Assembly: GCF_900107745.1 (NCBI RefSeq)
Contig: NZ_FNRO01000029.1
Coordinates: 1-63,872 of the forward strand
Direction of reading: 5' to 3'
Length of the DNA: 63,872 nucleotides
DNA from: Variovorax sp. YR216
Lineage (GTDB): Bacteria; Pseudomonadota; Gammaproteobacteria; Burkholderiales; Burkholderiaceae_C
In this document: one piece after another, positions 43,402-52,035 of the stretch
Layout of the letters: each line of letters starts with the position of its first letter
Position numbering within the stretch: the stretch's first letter is position 1
Position numbers and translations under genes: made by a program
The notes under the pieces: generated by a model
The model's database searches: none
Told to the model about the DNA's origin: nothing
What the model saw: only the letters and a program-made list of their open reading frames with translations

Positions 43402-45012
43402 ATGATTGCGCCCGTCGATCCGATTCCTCCCGCCACCGGCGCGCTCGCGCTGGACACCTACGAGCTCACCAAGCGCTTCGGCAGCTTCACCGCGATGGAC
43501 CGCGTGACGATGCGCGTCGAGCCCGGCACGGTGCATGCGCTGCTCGGCGAGAACGGCGCGGGCAAGAGCACGCTCGTCAAATGCGTCGCGGGCTACCAGC
43601 GCGCGGAGGAAGGCAGCATCCTCATCGACGGCCGCGAACAGGACATCGCCAACCCGATCGTCGCGCGCGCGCTCGGCATCGGCATGGTCTACCAGCACTT
43701 CACGCTCGCGCCGGGCATGACGGTGGCCGAGAACCTGCTCCTGGCCGGCGGCAAGACGCCGGCGCTGATCGACTGGAAGCGCAAGCGCGCCGAGTTGAAG
43801 GACTTCCTCGCGACCACGCCGTTCACGCTCGATCTGGACATGCGTCCCGCAGAGCTTGCGGCCGGCGAGAAGCAGAAGCTCGAACTGCTCAAGCAGCTCT
43901 ACCTGAAGCCGCGCCTGCTGATCCTCGACGAGCCGACTTCGGTGCTGACGCCGCAGGAGGCCGACGAGGTGCTCGGCCATGTGCGCGAGTTCGCGCTGAG
44001 CGGCATGTGCACGGTGCTCATCATCACGCACAAGTTCCGCGAGGTGATGGCCTATGCCGACAGCGTGACGGTGCTGCGGCGCGGCAAGGCGGTGCATCAC
44101 TGCAAGGTGCCGGACACGGATCCGGCACGGCTCGCGGCGGCCATGATGGGCGAGGGCGAAGCGCCGCCGCCCGAAGGCAACACGCCGCCGGCCTCGGGAC
44201 GCGTCTTGCATGTGGTGACGCCGACCCGCGCAGACGCGCGCGTCGCGCTGAAGGTGGAGCACCTGCGCGCGCAAGGCGACCGAGGCACGCTCGCGGTGCA
44301 CGACCTCAGCCTGGAGGTGCGCAGCGGCGAAATCCTCGGCATCGCCGGGGTGTCGGGCAATGGCCAGCGTGAGTTGGTCGAGGCGCTGGTGGGCCAGCGT
44401 CCGCGTCTGGGCGGGCAGGTCACGGTGATGGGCGAGCCCTACGGCGCGCGGCGCGAGGAGAACCGTCGGTTGAAGGTGCGCAGCCTTCCGGAAGAGCCGC
44501 TGCGCAATGCCTGCGTGGGCGATCTCAGCGTGTCGGAGAACATGGCGCTGCGCGACTTCGACCAGCCGCCGCTGGCCTGGAAGGCGACCGGCGCGGACGT
44601 GCTCAACTTTCCGGTCTGGCGCAGCCGTGCGCGCGACTGGATTGCGGAATACGGCGTCAAGACGCAGGGCGAGGGCGCGCCGATCCGCAGCCTGTCCGGT
44701 GGCAACGTGCAACGTGCGGTGCTCGCGCGGGAGCTTGCGGGCGACATCAATGTGCTGATCGCGGCCAACCCGGTGTTCGGGCTGGACTTCGCGGCGGTCG
44801 CCGAAATCCACGGCCGGATCAAGCAAGTTCGCGCACGCGGCGGTGGTGTGCTGCTCATCAGCGAGGACCTCGATGAGCTGCTTGAGATGGCCGATCGCAT
44901 CGTCGTGATGAGCGAGGGCCGTGTGGTCTTCGAAACACCGGCCGCCACTGCCGAGCGCCATGTGCTCGGTGCGCACATGGGTGGCGGGGACCATCACCAG
45001 GCGGCCGCGTGA
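43402..45012 (+). CDS. BMP-type ABC transporter ATPase, duplicated domain
   Basis: A 536-aa protein with two nucleotide-binding domains, as in RbsA/YufO-type ATPases. The first half is intact: Walker A GENGAGKST, Walker B LLILDEPTSVLTP; its signature is the degenerate LAAGEKQKLELL usual in this family. In the second, Walker A is degenerate (GVSGNGQREL) while LSGGNVQRAVLARELAG is kept; the Walker B Glu/Asp positions are replaced (LIAANPVFGLDF). Asymmetric sites are normal here. It completes the BMP importer and lies between the two cysteine hydrolase genes. Confidence 0.9.
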   Translation: MIAPVDPIPPATGALALDTYELTKRFGSFTAMDRVTMRVEPGTVHALLGENGAGKSTLVKCVAGYQRAEEGSILIDGREQDIANPIVARALGIGMVYQHFTLAPGMTVAENLLLAGGKTPALIDWKRKRAELKDFLATTPFTLDLDMRPAELAAGEKQKLELLKQLYLKPRLLILDEPTSVLTPQEADEVLGHVREFALSGMCTVLIITHKFREVMAYADSVTVLRRGKAVHHCKVPDTDPARLAAAMMGEGEAPPPEGNTPPASGRVLHVVTPTRADARVALKVEHLRAQGDRGTLAVHDLSLEVRSGEILGIAGVSGNGQRELVEALVGQRPRLGGQVTVMGEPYGARREENRRLKVRSLPEEPLRNACVGDLSVSENMALRDFDQPPLAWKATGADVLNFPVWRSRARDWIAEYGVKTQGEGAPIRSLSGGNVQRAVLARELAGDINVLIAANPVFGLDFAAVAEIHGRIKQVRARGGGVLLISEDLDELLEMADRIVVMSEGRVVFETPAATAERHVLGAHMGGGDHHQAAA

Positions 45013-45028
45013 CCATTCGGACATCGCC

Positions 45029-45694
45029 ATGAAGATCGACGCCAATCCGTTCGCCTACGAATTCGACCTCGCGAAGACCGCGCTCGTGCTCATCGACATG
45101 CAGCGCGATTTCATCGAGCCCGGTGGCTTCGGCGAAACGCTGGGCAACGATGTGTCGCTGCTCGAAGCCATCGTGCCCGCGACGCGCCGGGCGCTCCAGG
45201 CGTGGCGCGAGGCCGGCGGACTGGTCGTGCACACGCGCGAGGCGCACAAGCCCGATCTGTCGGACTGCCCGCCTGCCAAGCGCAATCGCGGCAACCCGAC
45301 CTTGCGCATTGGCGACCCGGGGCCGATGGGCCGCATCCTCGTGATGGGCGAGCCGGGCAACCAGATCATCGACGCGCTCGCGCCGGTCGAAGGCGAAATC
45401 GTCGTCGACAAGCCCGGCAAGGGCGCCTTCTACGCCACCGGCCTGCACGAGATGCTCAAGCGGCGCGGCATCACGCACCTGCTCTTTGGCGGCGTGACCA
45501 CCGAGGTCTGCGTGCAGACCAGCATGCGCGAAGCCAACGACCGCGGCTACGACTGTCTGTTGCTCGAGGACTGCACCGAAAGCTATTTCCCCGCCTTCAA
45601 GGCGGCGGCCATCGACATGATTCGCGCCCAGGGCGCGATCGTCGGCTGGACCGCCCGCAGCGAGGCACTGCTCGGCGCGCTCGGCAAGCACTAA
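45029..45694 (+). CDS. Second isochorismatase-fold cysteine hydrolase
   Basis: A 221-aa paralogue of the hydrolase 2.3 kb upstream, with triad Asp23 (LIDMQRDF), Lys128 (VVDKPGKGAFYATG) and Cys161 (GVTTEVCVQTS). It shares HTREAHKPDLSDCPPAKRNR with the first but differs in the N-terminus and in the QGAIVGW end, so substrates probably differ. It could take the other of biuret/triuret, or a different ureide. It lies 16 bp after the ATPase gene and 10 bp before the regulator gene, clearly in the same transcript. Confidence 0.82.
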   Translation: MKIDANPFAYEFDLAKTALVLIDMQRDFIEPGGFGETLGNDVSLLEAIVPATRRALQAWREAGGLVVHTREAHKPDLSDCPPAKRNRGNPTLRIGDPGPMGRILVMGEPGNQIIDALAPVEGEIVVDKPGKGAFYATGLHEMLKRRGITHLLFGGVTTEVCVQTSMREANDRGYDCLLLEDCTESYFPAFKAAAIDMIRAQGAIVGWTARSEALLGALGKH

Positions 45695-45704
45695 CATCCG
45701 ATTT

Positions 45705-46451
45705 GTGTCGAACGTTCGATCTCCTTCCGACCCCGCCGCCACCTCGTCGCAGGACGTGGCCTTTCGCACACGCGCGGACCAGGTCTATGCGCAGCTCAAG
45801 CGCGACGTGGCGGAGTTCAGCCTGGTCCCGGGCGACCGCTTCACCGAGAACGAGATCAGCGAGCGCCTGGGTGTCTCGCGCACGCCGGTTCGGCAGGCGC
45901 TCTTCCGGCTCCAGCAGGAGGGCTTCGTCGAGGTGCTCTTCCGTAGCGGCTGGCGCGTGCTGCCCTTCGACTTCGACCAGTTCGAGCAGCTTTACGACCT
46001 GCGCATGGTGCTGGAGACCACGGCGGTGCACCGGCTGTGCGAAAGCGACCATCGCGTGGACCGCAGCCTGCTCGACAGTCTTGCCGAGATCTGGCTGGTG
46101 CCGGTCGCGCAACGCAATGCGGACACGGTGCAGGTCGCGCAATGGGACGAGGCGTTCCACTGCGCGCTCGTCGAAGCCGCCGGCAATGCCGAGATGGCGC
46201 GCGTGCACCGCGACGTGACCGACCGCATCCGCATCATCCGCCGGCTCGACTTCACCAAGCAGCCGCGCATCGACGCGACCTACGACGAGCACGCGAAGAT
46301 CCTGAAGGCGATCCGCGCGAATCGGGGCGATCAGGCGGCGATGCTGCTGCGCGCGCACATCGAGACGAGCCAGGCCGAGGTCCGCAAGATCACGCTGCAC
46401 CAGGTGCACCTGGCGCGGCACGCGGGCCGCGCGCGCCGCCCCGGCCGCTGA
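45705..46451 (+). CDS. GntR-family regulator with FCD domain
   Basis: A 248-aa regulator: N-terminal winged helix (about residues 22-88: DRFTENEISERLGVSRTPVR) and C-terminal all-helical FCD ligand domain (about 100-230, with LYDLRMVLETTAVHRL and WDEAFHCALVEAAGN). The GTG start is 10 bp after the second hydrolase. As the last gene of the island, it is the natural regulator of it; two CTTG-N4-CAAG palindromes upstream suit this family. The inducer is probably a pathway ureide. The C-terminus is Arg-rich. Confidence 0.9.
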   Translation: MSNVRSPSDPAATSSQDVAFRTRADQVYAQLKRDVAEFSLVPGDRFTENEISERLGVSRTPVRQALFRLQQEGFVEVLFRSGWRVLPFDFDQFEQLYDLRMVLETTAVHRLCESDHRVDRSLLDSLAEIWLVPVAQRNADTVQVAQWDEAFHCALVEAAGNAEMARVHRDVTDRIRIIRRLDFTKQPRIDATYDEHAKILKAIRANRGDQAAMLLRAHIETSQAEVRKITLHQVHLARHAGRARRPGR

Positions 46452-46482
46452 GCGATCCCGCGCGCCGCACGATCCGACGACC

Positions 46483-46532
46483 AAGCCGGTGAACCCCGCG
46501 GAACCGGCTCAGCCGGGCCGCTGGGGGTGAGC
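46483..46532 (-). repeat. Dispersed palindromic repeat, copy D (short)
   Basis: A 50-bp partial copy, holding only the core (minus strand GCGGCCCGGCTGAGCCGGTT followed by CCGCGG) and the CCCCCAG start. It lies between the convergent GntR and Bug receptor genes, where it may work as a bidirectional transcript end. Confidence 0.65.
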
Positions 46533-46533
46533 T

Positions 46534-47496
46534 TTATTCAGCGGTAATTCCGCCGCGCTGCACCACGTCGGCCCAGCGCTTTTCGTCCTTCGCGACGAGC
46601 GCGCCGAATTCCTCGGGCGTCGACGCGGCGGGCACCATGCCCTGCGCTTCGAAGGCGGTCGCGACTTCAGGCTGCTTGAGGATCGTGCCGATCTCCTTAT
46701 TGAGTCGCGCGACGACCGCGGGCGGGGTGCCCTTCGGCGCAAGCACGCCGTACCACATGTCGACGTTGCCGCCCTGGATGCCGGCCTCGGCCAGCGTCGG
46801 CACATTCGGCAACTGCGGCAGGCGCTTGTCGCTGCCGGTGGCGATCGCCTTGAGCTTGCCGGCCAGGATGTGCTGCAGCGCCACGTGCACCGGCAGGAAC
46901 ATGTAGTCGATGCGGCCGCCGAGCAGGTCGGTCACCGCGCCGGCCGTGCCCTTGTAGGGCACGTGCAGCATCTCGGTGCCGGTGTTCTGCATCAAGAGCG
47001 ACATCGCGAGATGGTGTGGCGTACCCACGCCCGGCGTCGCGTACGTCAGCTTGCCCGGCGCTGCCTTGGCGGCGGCCACCATTTGCTGCACGGTCGTCGT
47101 CTTCTGGACATTCGGATTGGTCACCAGCAGCAGCGTGCCCCACGAGGTGAGCGACACCGGCGTGAAGTCCGCCACCGGGTCGTAGGCGAGCGACTTGTAG
47201 AGGCTCTTGTTCATCACCAGCGTGTTGACCTGGACCATCAGCGTGTAGCCGTCGGGCTTGGCACGCGCAACCTTCTCGCTGCCGATGTTTCCGCTCGCGC
47301 CGGCGATGTTCTCGACGATCACCGGCTGGCCCAGTGCGGCCGGCAGCCGCACCGACAACTGCCGCGCGATCAGGTCGATGCCGGTGCCGGGCGTGTAGGG
47401 AACGACCAGCGTGATGGGCTGGTCCGGCCATGCATGAGCGGCCATGGCGTTGGCGGCCAGCAGCATGGCGCCGAGGAATCTCGTGAGTTTGCGCAT
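46534..47496 (-). CDS. Bug-family (TctC-like) periplasmic solute-binding protein
   Basis: A 320-aa exported receptor: signal peptide (about residues 1-22, ending AAHA), then WPDQPITLVVPYTPGTGIDL, VENIAGASGNIGSEKV, LTYATPGVGTPHHL and HVPYKGTAGAVTDLLGG, all Bug signatures. It is 32 bp downstream of a flavin monooxygenase gene and so probably binds that enzyme's substrate or a related aromatic acid. It is only distantly similar to the other Bug protein in this window. The short gap before the GntR gene stop holds a dispersed repeat. Confidence 0.9.
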   Translation of the reverse strand: MRKLTRFLGAMLLAANAMAAHAWPDQPITLVVPYTPGTGIDLIARQLSVRLPAALGQPVIVENIAGASGNIGSEKVARAKPDGYTLMVQVNTLVMNKSLYKSLAYDPVADFTPVSLTSWGTLLLVTNPNVQKTTTVQQMVAAAKAAPGKLTYATPGVGTPHHLAMSLLMQNTGTEMLHVPYKGTAGAVTDLLGGRIDYMFLPVHVALQHILAGKLKAIATGSDKRLPQLPNVPTLAEAGIQGGNVDMWYGVLAPKGTPPAVVARLNKEIGTILKQPEVATAFEAQGMVPAASTPEEFGALVAKDEKRWADVVQRGGITAE

Positions 47497-47528
47497 CGAT
47501 GTCTCCGTCGTCGTTCGTTGTCGTGGAT

Positions 47529-48788
47529 TCACAGGTAAGAAGGCCGGGACTTCAGTGCGGCCGGGTCGTAGCCGGCCACGCGCTTGTAGTTGTCCGAGAT
47601 GGCCTGCAGTTCGGCCTGCGTGACGAAGTCCTCGAGCCGCTCGAAGCGGCGGCCGCCGGAGCGCTCGAACACTTCTCGCAGGATCGTGTCGGGCGGGTTG
47701 GTGCGGTTGGTCAGCACCACGTTGGTGGTCGCCTTCACGCGCACGCTGTCGTAGTCCTCCAGTGCGGCATGGCCGACGCCGAGCCGGCGCAAGGCGCCCG
47801 CGAGATAGCGCGCGTCGATGATCGCCTGCCCCGCGCCGTTCGAGCCGCGCGGCACCATCGGGTGCGCCGCGTCGCCCAGGAGCGTGACGCGGCCGTGCGT
47901 CCACTTGGGCAGCGGGTCCTGGTCGACCATCGGGTATTCGAGGATCGAGTCCGACGAGCGGATCAGCGCCGGCACGTCGAGCCAATCGAAATGCCAGTTT
48001 TCGAAAGCGGGGAGGAAGTCCTCGAGCCGCCCGGGTCGGCTCCAGTCCTGCAGCGCGGGCTTCGGCGCGTGGATTTCGGCCACCCAGTTGATGAGCTGAT
48101 TTCCCTCGGCGTCGACGTTGTCGCGGATCGGGTAGATCACCATCTTGCCTTGGTCGAGCCAGCCCGCGCGGACCATGCTTGCGCCGGAAAGGAAGGGTTT
48201 GTGCTTTGCAGTGCCGCGCCACATGTTGACGCCCGAGTAGCGCGGGGCGCCTTCGTTCGGGTAGAGCTGCTTGCGCAAGACCGAATGGATGCCGTCGGCC
48301 CCGACCGCGATGGTGGCGCGCACGCTCGGCAGCGGCGAGCCGTCGGGCGCGGTGAAGCGGGCGGTGACGCTCCTGTCGTCCTGATCCACGCCGGCGCAGC
48401 GGTGGCCGCAGACGACAGCATCCGCGCCGAGGCGCTCGCGGACTGCGTTGAGCAGCACCGTGTGCAGATCGCCGCGATGGATCGAGTACTGCGGCCAGTC
48501 GTAGCCCGCGTCGGTGCCCGCCGCCTCACGGAAGACGAGCTGGCCGTGGGAATTGAAGAAGATCGCTTCCTTCGTGCGAACGGCGATTGCGTCGAGCGCG
48601 GACATCAGACCGAGTTCGCTCAATTCGCGCACAGCGTGCGGCAGCAGGTTGATGCCCACGCCCAGCGGCTTCAGTTCCGCCACCGCTTCATAGATGCGGC
48701 ATGGAATGCCCGCCTGGTGCAGGCTCAGCGCCAGCGTGAGTCCCCCGATGCCGGCGCCCAGCACGATGACTTCGGTCTCTTTGCTCAT
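47529..48788 (-). CDS. FAD-dependent aromatic hydroxylase-type monooxygenase
   Basis: A 419-aa flavoprotein of the salicylate/p-hydroxybenzoate hydroxylase fold: N-terminal VIVLGAGIGGLTLALSL, middle VGADGIHSVLR and C-terminal LLGDAAHPMVPRGSNGAGQA. It would use NADH or NADPH and oxygen to hydroxylate an aromatic or heteroaromatic ring. The substrate is unknown; the adjoining Bug receptor and the divergent LysR regulator suggest a small inducible route for an imported acid. No membrane segment. Confidence 0.85.
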   Translation of the reverse strand: MSKETEVIVLGAGIGGLTLALSLHQAGIPCRIYEAVAELKPLGVGINLLPHAVRELSELGLMSALDAIAVRTKEAIFFNSHGQLVFREAAGTDAGYDWPQYSIHRGDLHTVLLNAVRERLGADAVVCGHRCAGVDQDDRSVTARFTAPDGSPLPSVRATIAVGADGIHSVLRKQLYPNEGAPRYSGVNMWRGTAKHKPFLSGASMVRAGWLDQGKMVIYPIRDNVDAEGNQLINWVAEIHAPKPALQDWSRPGRLEDFLPAFENWHFDWLDVPALIRSSDSILEYPMVDQDPLPKWTHGRVTLLGDAAHPMVPRGSNGAGQAIIDARYLAGALRRLGVGHAALEDYDSVRVKATTNVVLTNRTNPPDTILREVFERSGGRRFERLEDFVTQAELQAISDNYKRVAGYDPAALKSRPSYL

Positions 48789-48893
48789 ATCGATCTGCCT
48801 TGTCTCTGTCTTCGGTCAATAAGACAGCGGATTAAACCGATTCATCGATCATTTGAGAAATTTAGATGTCGTATGGATTTATCATGAATTGAT

Positions 48894-49799
48894 ATGAATC
48901 TGTCGACCCGACAGATGCGCGCCTTCCTCCATGTCGCGCGCATCGGCAACTTCACCCGTGCGGCTGAGCAGGCGCACATGACGCAGGCCGGCCTGAGCAC
49001 GCTGGTGCGCGAGATGGAACGCCAGCTCGGTTGCCGACTCTTCGATCGCACGACGCGCGTGGTCAATCTCACCGCAGCCGGCCGGCGGTTGCTGCCGGTG
49101 GTGGAGCGCGTGGTGACCGACCTGGACGACGTGACCGCGCACCTCGGGGCCGAGGGCGACGCCGCGCGCCAGACGCTGCGCATTTCGGCGACGCCTCTGG
49201 TGTCGTCGCACCTGCTGCCTCAGGTGTTCCACCAGTTCCGGCAGAGCCACCCGGCGGTGAGCTTGAGGCTCTTCGATGCCGACCTGCGCGACGTGCAGGA
49301 GATGGTGGTCAACGGCGAGGCGGACATGGGCCTGGGCTTCTTCTTCAAGCCCGCACCGGGGCTGGATCGCGCGCCGGTCGGCCGGTTTCACCTCATGCGC
49401 GTGGCACCGGCGGGGCCGGATGAAGATGTGTCGAGCACGGGTTCCGTGCCCTGGTCGGTGCTGCGCTCCGAAGAACTGCTGGGCCTGCCGGCGAGCAATC
49501 CGATCCAGAAGGTCATCGACGGCCACTTGGCGACCATCGGCCGTGGGGATGCGCAGCGGCCGACTTTCAACTTCTTCGGCACCCTGATCTCGATGGTGGA
49601 ATCGGGCTTCGGCACCGCCGTGATGCCGACCTTCGCGCTCTCGGCCTGCCGGCGGCATCGGGTGCGCACCGACGTGCTGGTCCGACCCAAGGTCGCGATG
49701 GACTTCTACCGCATCACCAAGCGCGGCGCGATGGAGTCGGAGGCGATGCAGGCGTTCGTCGAGACGCTGGCCGCGGCGCTGCCCGAGCTGTCGCGCTAG
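48894..49799 (+). CDS. LysR-family transcriptional regulator
   Basis: A 301-aa LysR protein: N-terminal helix-turn-helix (residues 1-60, FTRAAEQAHMTQAGLSTLVR) and a C-terminal periplasmic-binding-like effector domain (about 90-295). It is divergent from the monooxygenase gene, with 105 bp between starts that is unusually AT-rich for this genome; this is the classic layout for LysR control of the neighbouring operon. It converges on xth with 3 bp between stops. Effector unknown. Confidence 0.92.
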   Translation: MNLSTRQMRAFLHVARIGNFTRAAEQAHMTQAGLSTLVREMERQLGCRLFDRTTRVVNLTAAGRRLLPVVERVVTDLDDVTAHLGAEGDAARQTLRISATPLVSSHLLPQVFHQFRQSHPAVSLRLFDADLRDVQEMVVNGEADMGLGFFFKPAPGLDRAPVGRFHLMRVAPAGPDEDVSSTGSVPWSVLRSEELLGLPASNPIQKVIDGHLATIGRGDAQRPTFNFFGTLISMVESGFGTAVMPTFALSACRRHRVRTDVLVRPKVAMDFYRITKRGAMESEAMQAFVETLAAALPELSR

Positions 49800-49802
49800 G
49801 GC

Positions 49803-50606
49803 TCAAAGCTTGAAGTCGTAGTCGACCGTGATCGGCGCGTGGTCGCTGAACTTGATCGTCTTGAAGATCGATTCGGTGCGCGCGAGCTTGGCGATTGCCG
49901 GCGTCGCGAGGTGATAGTCCAGACGCCACCCCACGTTGTTCGCGTAGGCCTGGCCGCGGTTGCTCCACCATGTGTAGGCCTCGCCGGTGGTCTCGGGCTT
50001 GAGCATGCGGTAGACATCGACGAGTCCAGCGCCTTCCGCGCCGGCGTCGAGCAGCCGGGTCATCCATGCGCGCTCTTCCGGCAGAAAGCCGCTGTTCTTC
50101 TGGTTGCCGCGCCAGTTCTTCAGGTCGATTTCCTTGTGCGCGATGTTGATGTCGCCGCAGAGGATGAATTCGCGCTCCTTCTTGAGCGTCAGCAAATGCG
50201 GGAAGAATCCCTTGAGAAAGCGGAACTTCGCCTCCTGCCGCTCCTCGCCGGAGGAGCCGCTCGGGAAGTAGCAGCTGATGACCGAGAGCTTGCGCCTGGG
50301 CGTGTCGAAGCGCAGCTCGAGGTAGCGGCCCTCGGCGTCGAATTCAGCATCGCCCCAGCCGACCACGATGTCGCTCGGCACGTGCTTGCTATACACCGCG
50401 GTGCCGGAGTAGCCTTTCTTTTCGGCGAAATGGAAGTGGCCCGTGAGGCCCGCCATTTCCTCGAAGCGGCCTTCGATGTCGCTGGCCTGGACGCGGGTTT
50501 CCTGCATGCAAATACAATCCGGCGCCAGTTCGGCCACCCAGTCGGCAACGCCCTTGGTGGCAGCCGATCGCAGGCCGTTGAGGTTGAGGCTGGTCAGTTT
50601 GAACAC
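49803..50606 (-). CDS. xth: Exodeoxyribonuclease III
   Basis: A 267-aa AP endonuclease/exonuclease III: LNLNGLRSA, CMQETR (metal-binding Glu), CGDINIAHKEIDL (catalytic Asp/Asn) and the terminal SDHAPITVDYDF are all present. It cleaves DNA at abasic sites in base-excision repair. The start is a GTG at 50606; a longer frame runs back into pyrE and is not supported. It is divergent from pyrE with only 13 bp between start codons, so their promoters must overlap the opposite gene. Confidence 0.95.
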   Translation of the reverse strand: MFKLTSLNLNGLRSAATKGVADWVAELAPDCICMQETRVQASDIEGRFEEMAGLTGHFHFAEKKGYSGTAVYSKHVPSDIVVGWGDAEFDAEGRYLELRFDTPRRKLSVISCYFPSGSSGEERQEAKFRFLKGFFPHLLTLKKEREFILCGDINIAHKEIDLKNWRGNQKNSGFLPEERAWMTRLLDAGAEGAGLVDVYRMLKPETTGEAYTWWSNRGQAYANNVGWRLDYHLATPAIAKLARTESIFKTIKFSDHAPITVDYDFKL

Positions 50607-50619
50607 GAGGACATTCCCT

Positions 50620-51303
50620 ATGGCTGGAGAGATTGGAGAGGGCGGCGCGCTCGCACAGGAGTTCGTGCAGTTCGCCCTGGATTCGGGGGTGCTGCGCTTC
50701 GGCGAGTTCAAGACCAAGGCCGGCCGGATGAGCCCCTATTTCTTCAATGCGGGCCTGTTCGACGACGGCGCCAAGATCGCGCGGCTCGCCGGATTCTATG
50801 CAGACCGCCTCATCGAAAGCGGCCTCGAATTCGACATGATCTTCGGCCCCGCCTACAAGGGCATCCCGCTGGGCGCGACCGTGGCGGCCGAGCTCGCGCG
50901 CCGCGGCCGCAACGTGCCGTTCGCCTACAACCGCAAGGAAGCCAAGGATCACGGCGAAGGCGGGACGCTGGTCGGCGCGCCGCTCAAGGGGCGGGTGCTC
51001 ATCGTCGATGACGTGATGTCCGCCGGCACCGCGGTGCGCGAATCCATTGCCACCATCCGGAACGCCGGCGCCACGCCGCATGCGGTCGCGATCGCGCTGG
51101 ACCGGCAGGAGAAGGCGACCGAAAACGGTGTCGACGTGGACCACAGTGCCGTGCAATATGTACGGAATCAGCTCGGGCTGCAGGTGGTGGCCATCGCGAC
51201 GCTGGACGACTTGTTACAGTATCTGTCGGGCCGCGCAGACGGAGATCTGGGCGCCCACCGACAGGGAGTGTTGGCCTACCGGGCGCGCTACGGCGCGCGC
51301 TGA
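50620..51303 (+). CDS. pyrE: Orotate phosphoribosyltransferase
   Basis: A 227-aa type I PRPP transferase: SPYFFNAGLFDDGAKIARLA, FGPAYKGIPLG, and the PRPP-binding loop VLIVDDVMSAGTAVRE (about residues 127-142). It converts orotate to OMP in pyrimidine synthesis. Length is normal. The ATG at 50620 lies 13 bp from the divergent xth start. The DUF4124-like gene follows after 18 bp and may be cotranscribed. Confidence 0.95.
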   Translation: MAGEIGEGGALAQEFVQFALDSGVLRFGEFKTKAGRMSPYFFNAGLFDDGAKIARLAGFYADRLIESGLEFDMIFGPAYKGIPLGATVAAELARRGRNVPFAYNRKEAKDHGEGGTLVGAPLKGRVLIVDDVMSAGTAVRESIATIRNAGATPHAVAIALDRQEKATENGVDVDHSAVQYVRNQLGLQVVAIATLDDLLQYLSGRADGDLGAHRQGVLAYRARYGAR

Positions 51304-51321
51304 TTCGACCTGCCCGAAGGG

Positions 51322-52011
51322 ATGGACGTGGCGAGAACCCAGGCACTGTTGGCATTCATTGCGCTCTCGCTGGCTGGCGCCGGCGCGGCTCAGGCGCAGC
51401 AATCCGGTGCGGCTCGCCCATCCAGCAGCGGCAGCGGCGCCGGCATCTACAGCTGTGTCGATTCGAAAGGCCGGACGATCACCGCGGATCGACCGATCGC
51501 GGACTGCAACGACCGCGAGCAGCGCGAACTGAATCCGAGCGGCACCACGCGCCGCAAGATCGAACCTACCTACACCGCACGGGAGCAGGCAGAGCGCGAA
51601 GAGCGCGAGCGCCAGGCCCAGTTGCTGGCGGCGCGCCAGGTCGAGGAGCGCCGTCGCGAGCGCGCATTGCTGGTTCGCTACCCGAACGCTGCCGCACACG
51701 ACAAGGAGCGCGCCGAGGCCCTGGTGCAGATCGACGCCGTGATCAACGCCGCCAGGAAGCGCCTGAGCGAGCTGGCCGAAGACCGCAAGCGCATCGACGA
51801 CGAGCTCGAGTTCTACAAGAGCGACCCGAGCAAGGCGCCCGGTTCGATCCGCCGCAAGGCGGACGACAACGCGCGAAGCGTCGACGTGCAGAACCGCTTC
51901 ATCGCGGAGCAGGACGAAGAAAAGAAGCGCGTCAACGCGCGCTTCGATGAGGAGCAGGCCCGACTGAAGCCGCTCTGGGCCGCGAACGCGGCCGCGCAGG
52001 CGCAGCGCTAA
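51322..52011 (+). CDS. DUF4124-like exported protein with coiled coil
   Basis: A 229-aa protein: signal peptide (about residues 1-25, ending AQAQ), a short DUF4124-type N-terminal domain (GIYSCVDSKGRTITADRPIA with CNDRE) and a long Glu/Arg-rich coiled coil (about 85-225). The DUF4124 family is common in envelope proteins of beta- and gamma-proteobacteria, without a known function. A periplasmic scaffold is a reasonable inference. It converges on gatB. Confidence 0.78.
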   Translation: MDVARTQALLAFIALSLAGAGAAQAQQSGAARPSSSGSGAGIYSCVDSKGRTITADRPIADCNDREQRELNPSGTTRRKIEPTYTAREQAEREERERQAQLLAARQVEERRRERALLVRYPNAAAHDKERAEALVQIDAVINAARKRLSELAEDRKRIDDELEFYKSDPSKAPGSIRRKADDNARSVDVQNRFIAEQDEEKKRVNARFDEEQARLKPLWAANAAAQAQR

Positions 52012-52035
52012 CCCGCTGGGCGCGGGTCGCGCGAA

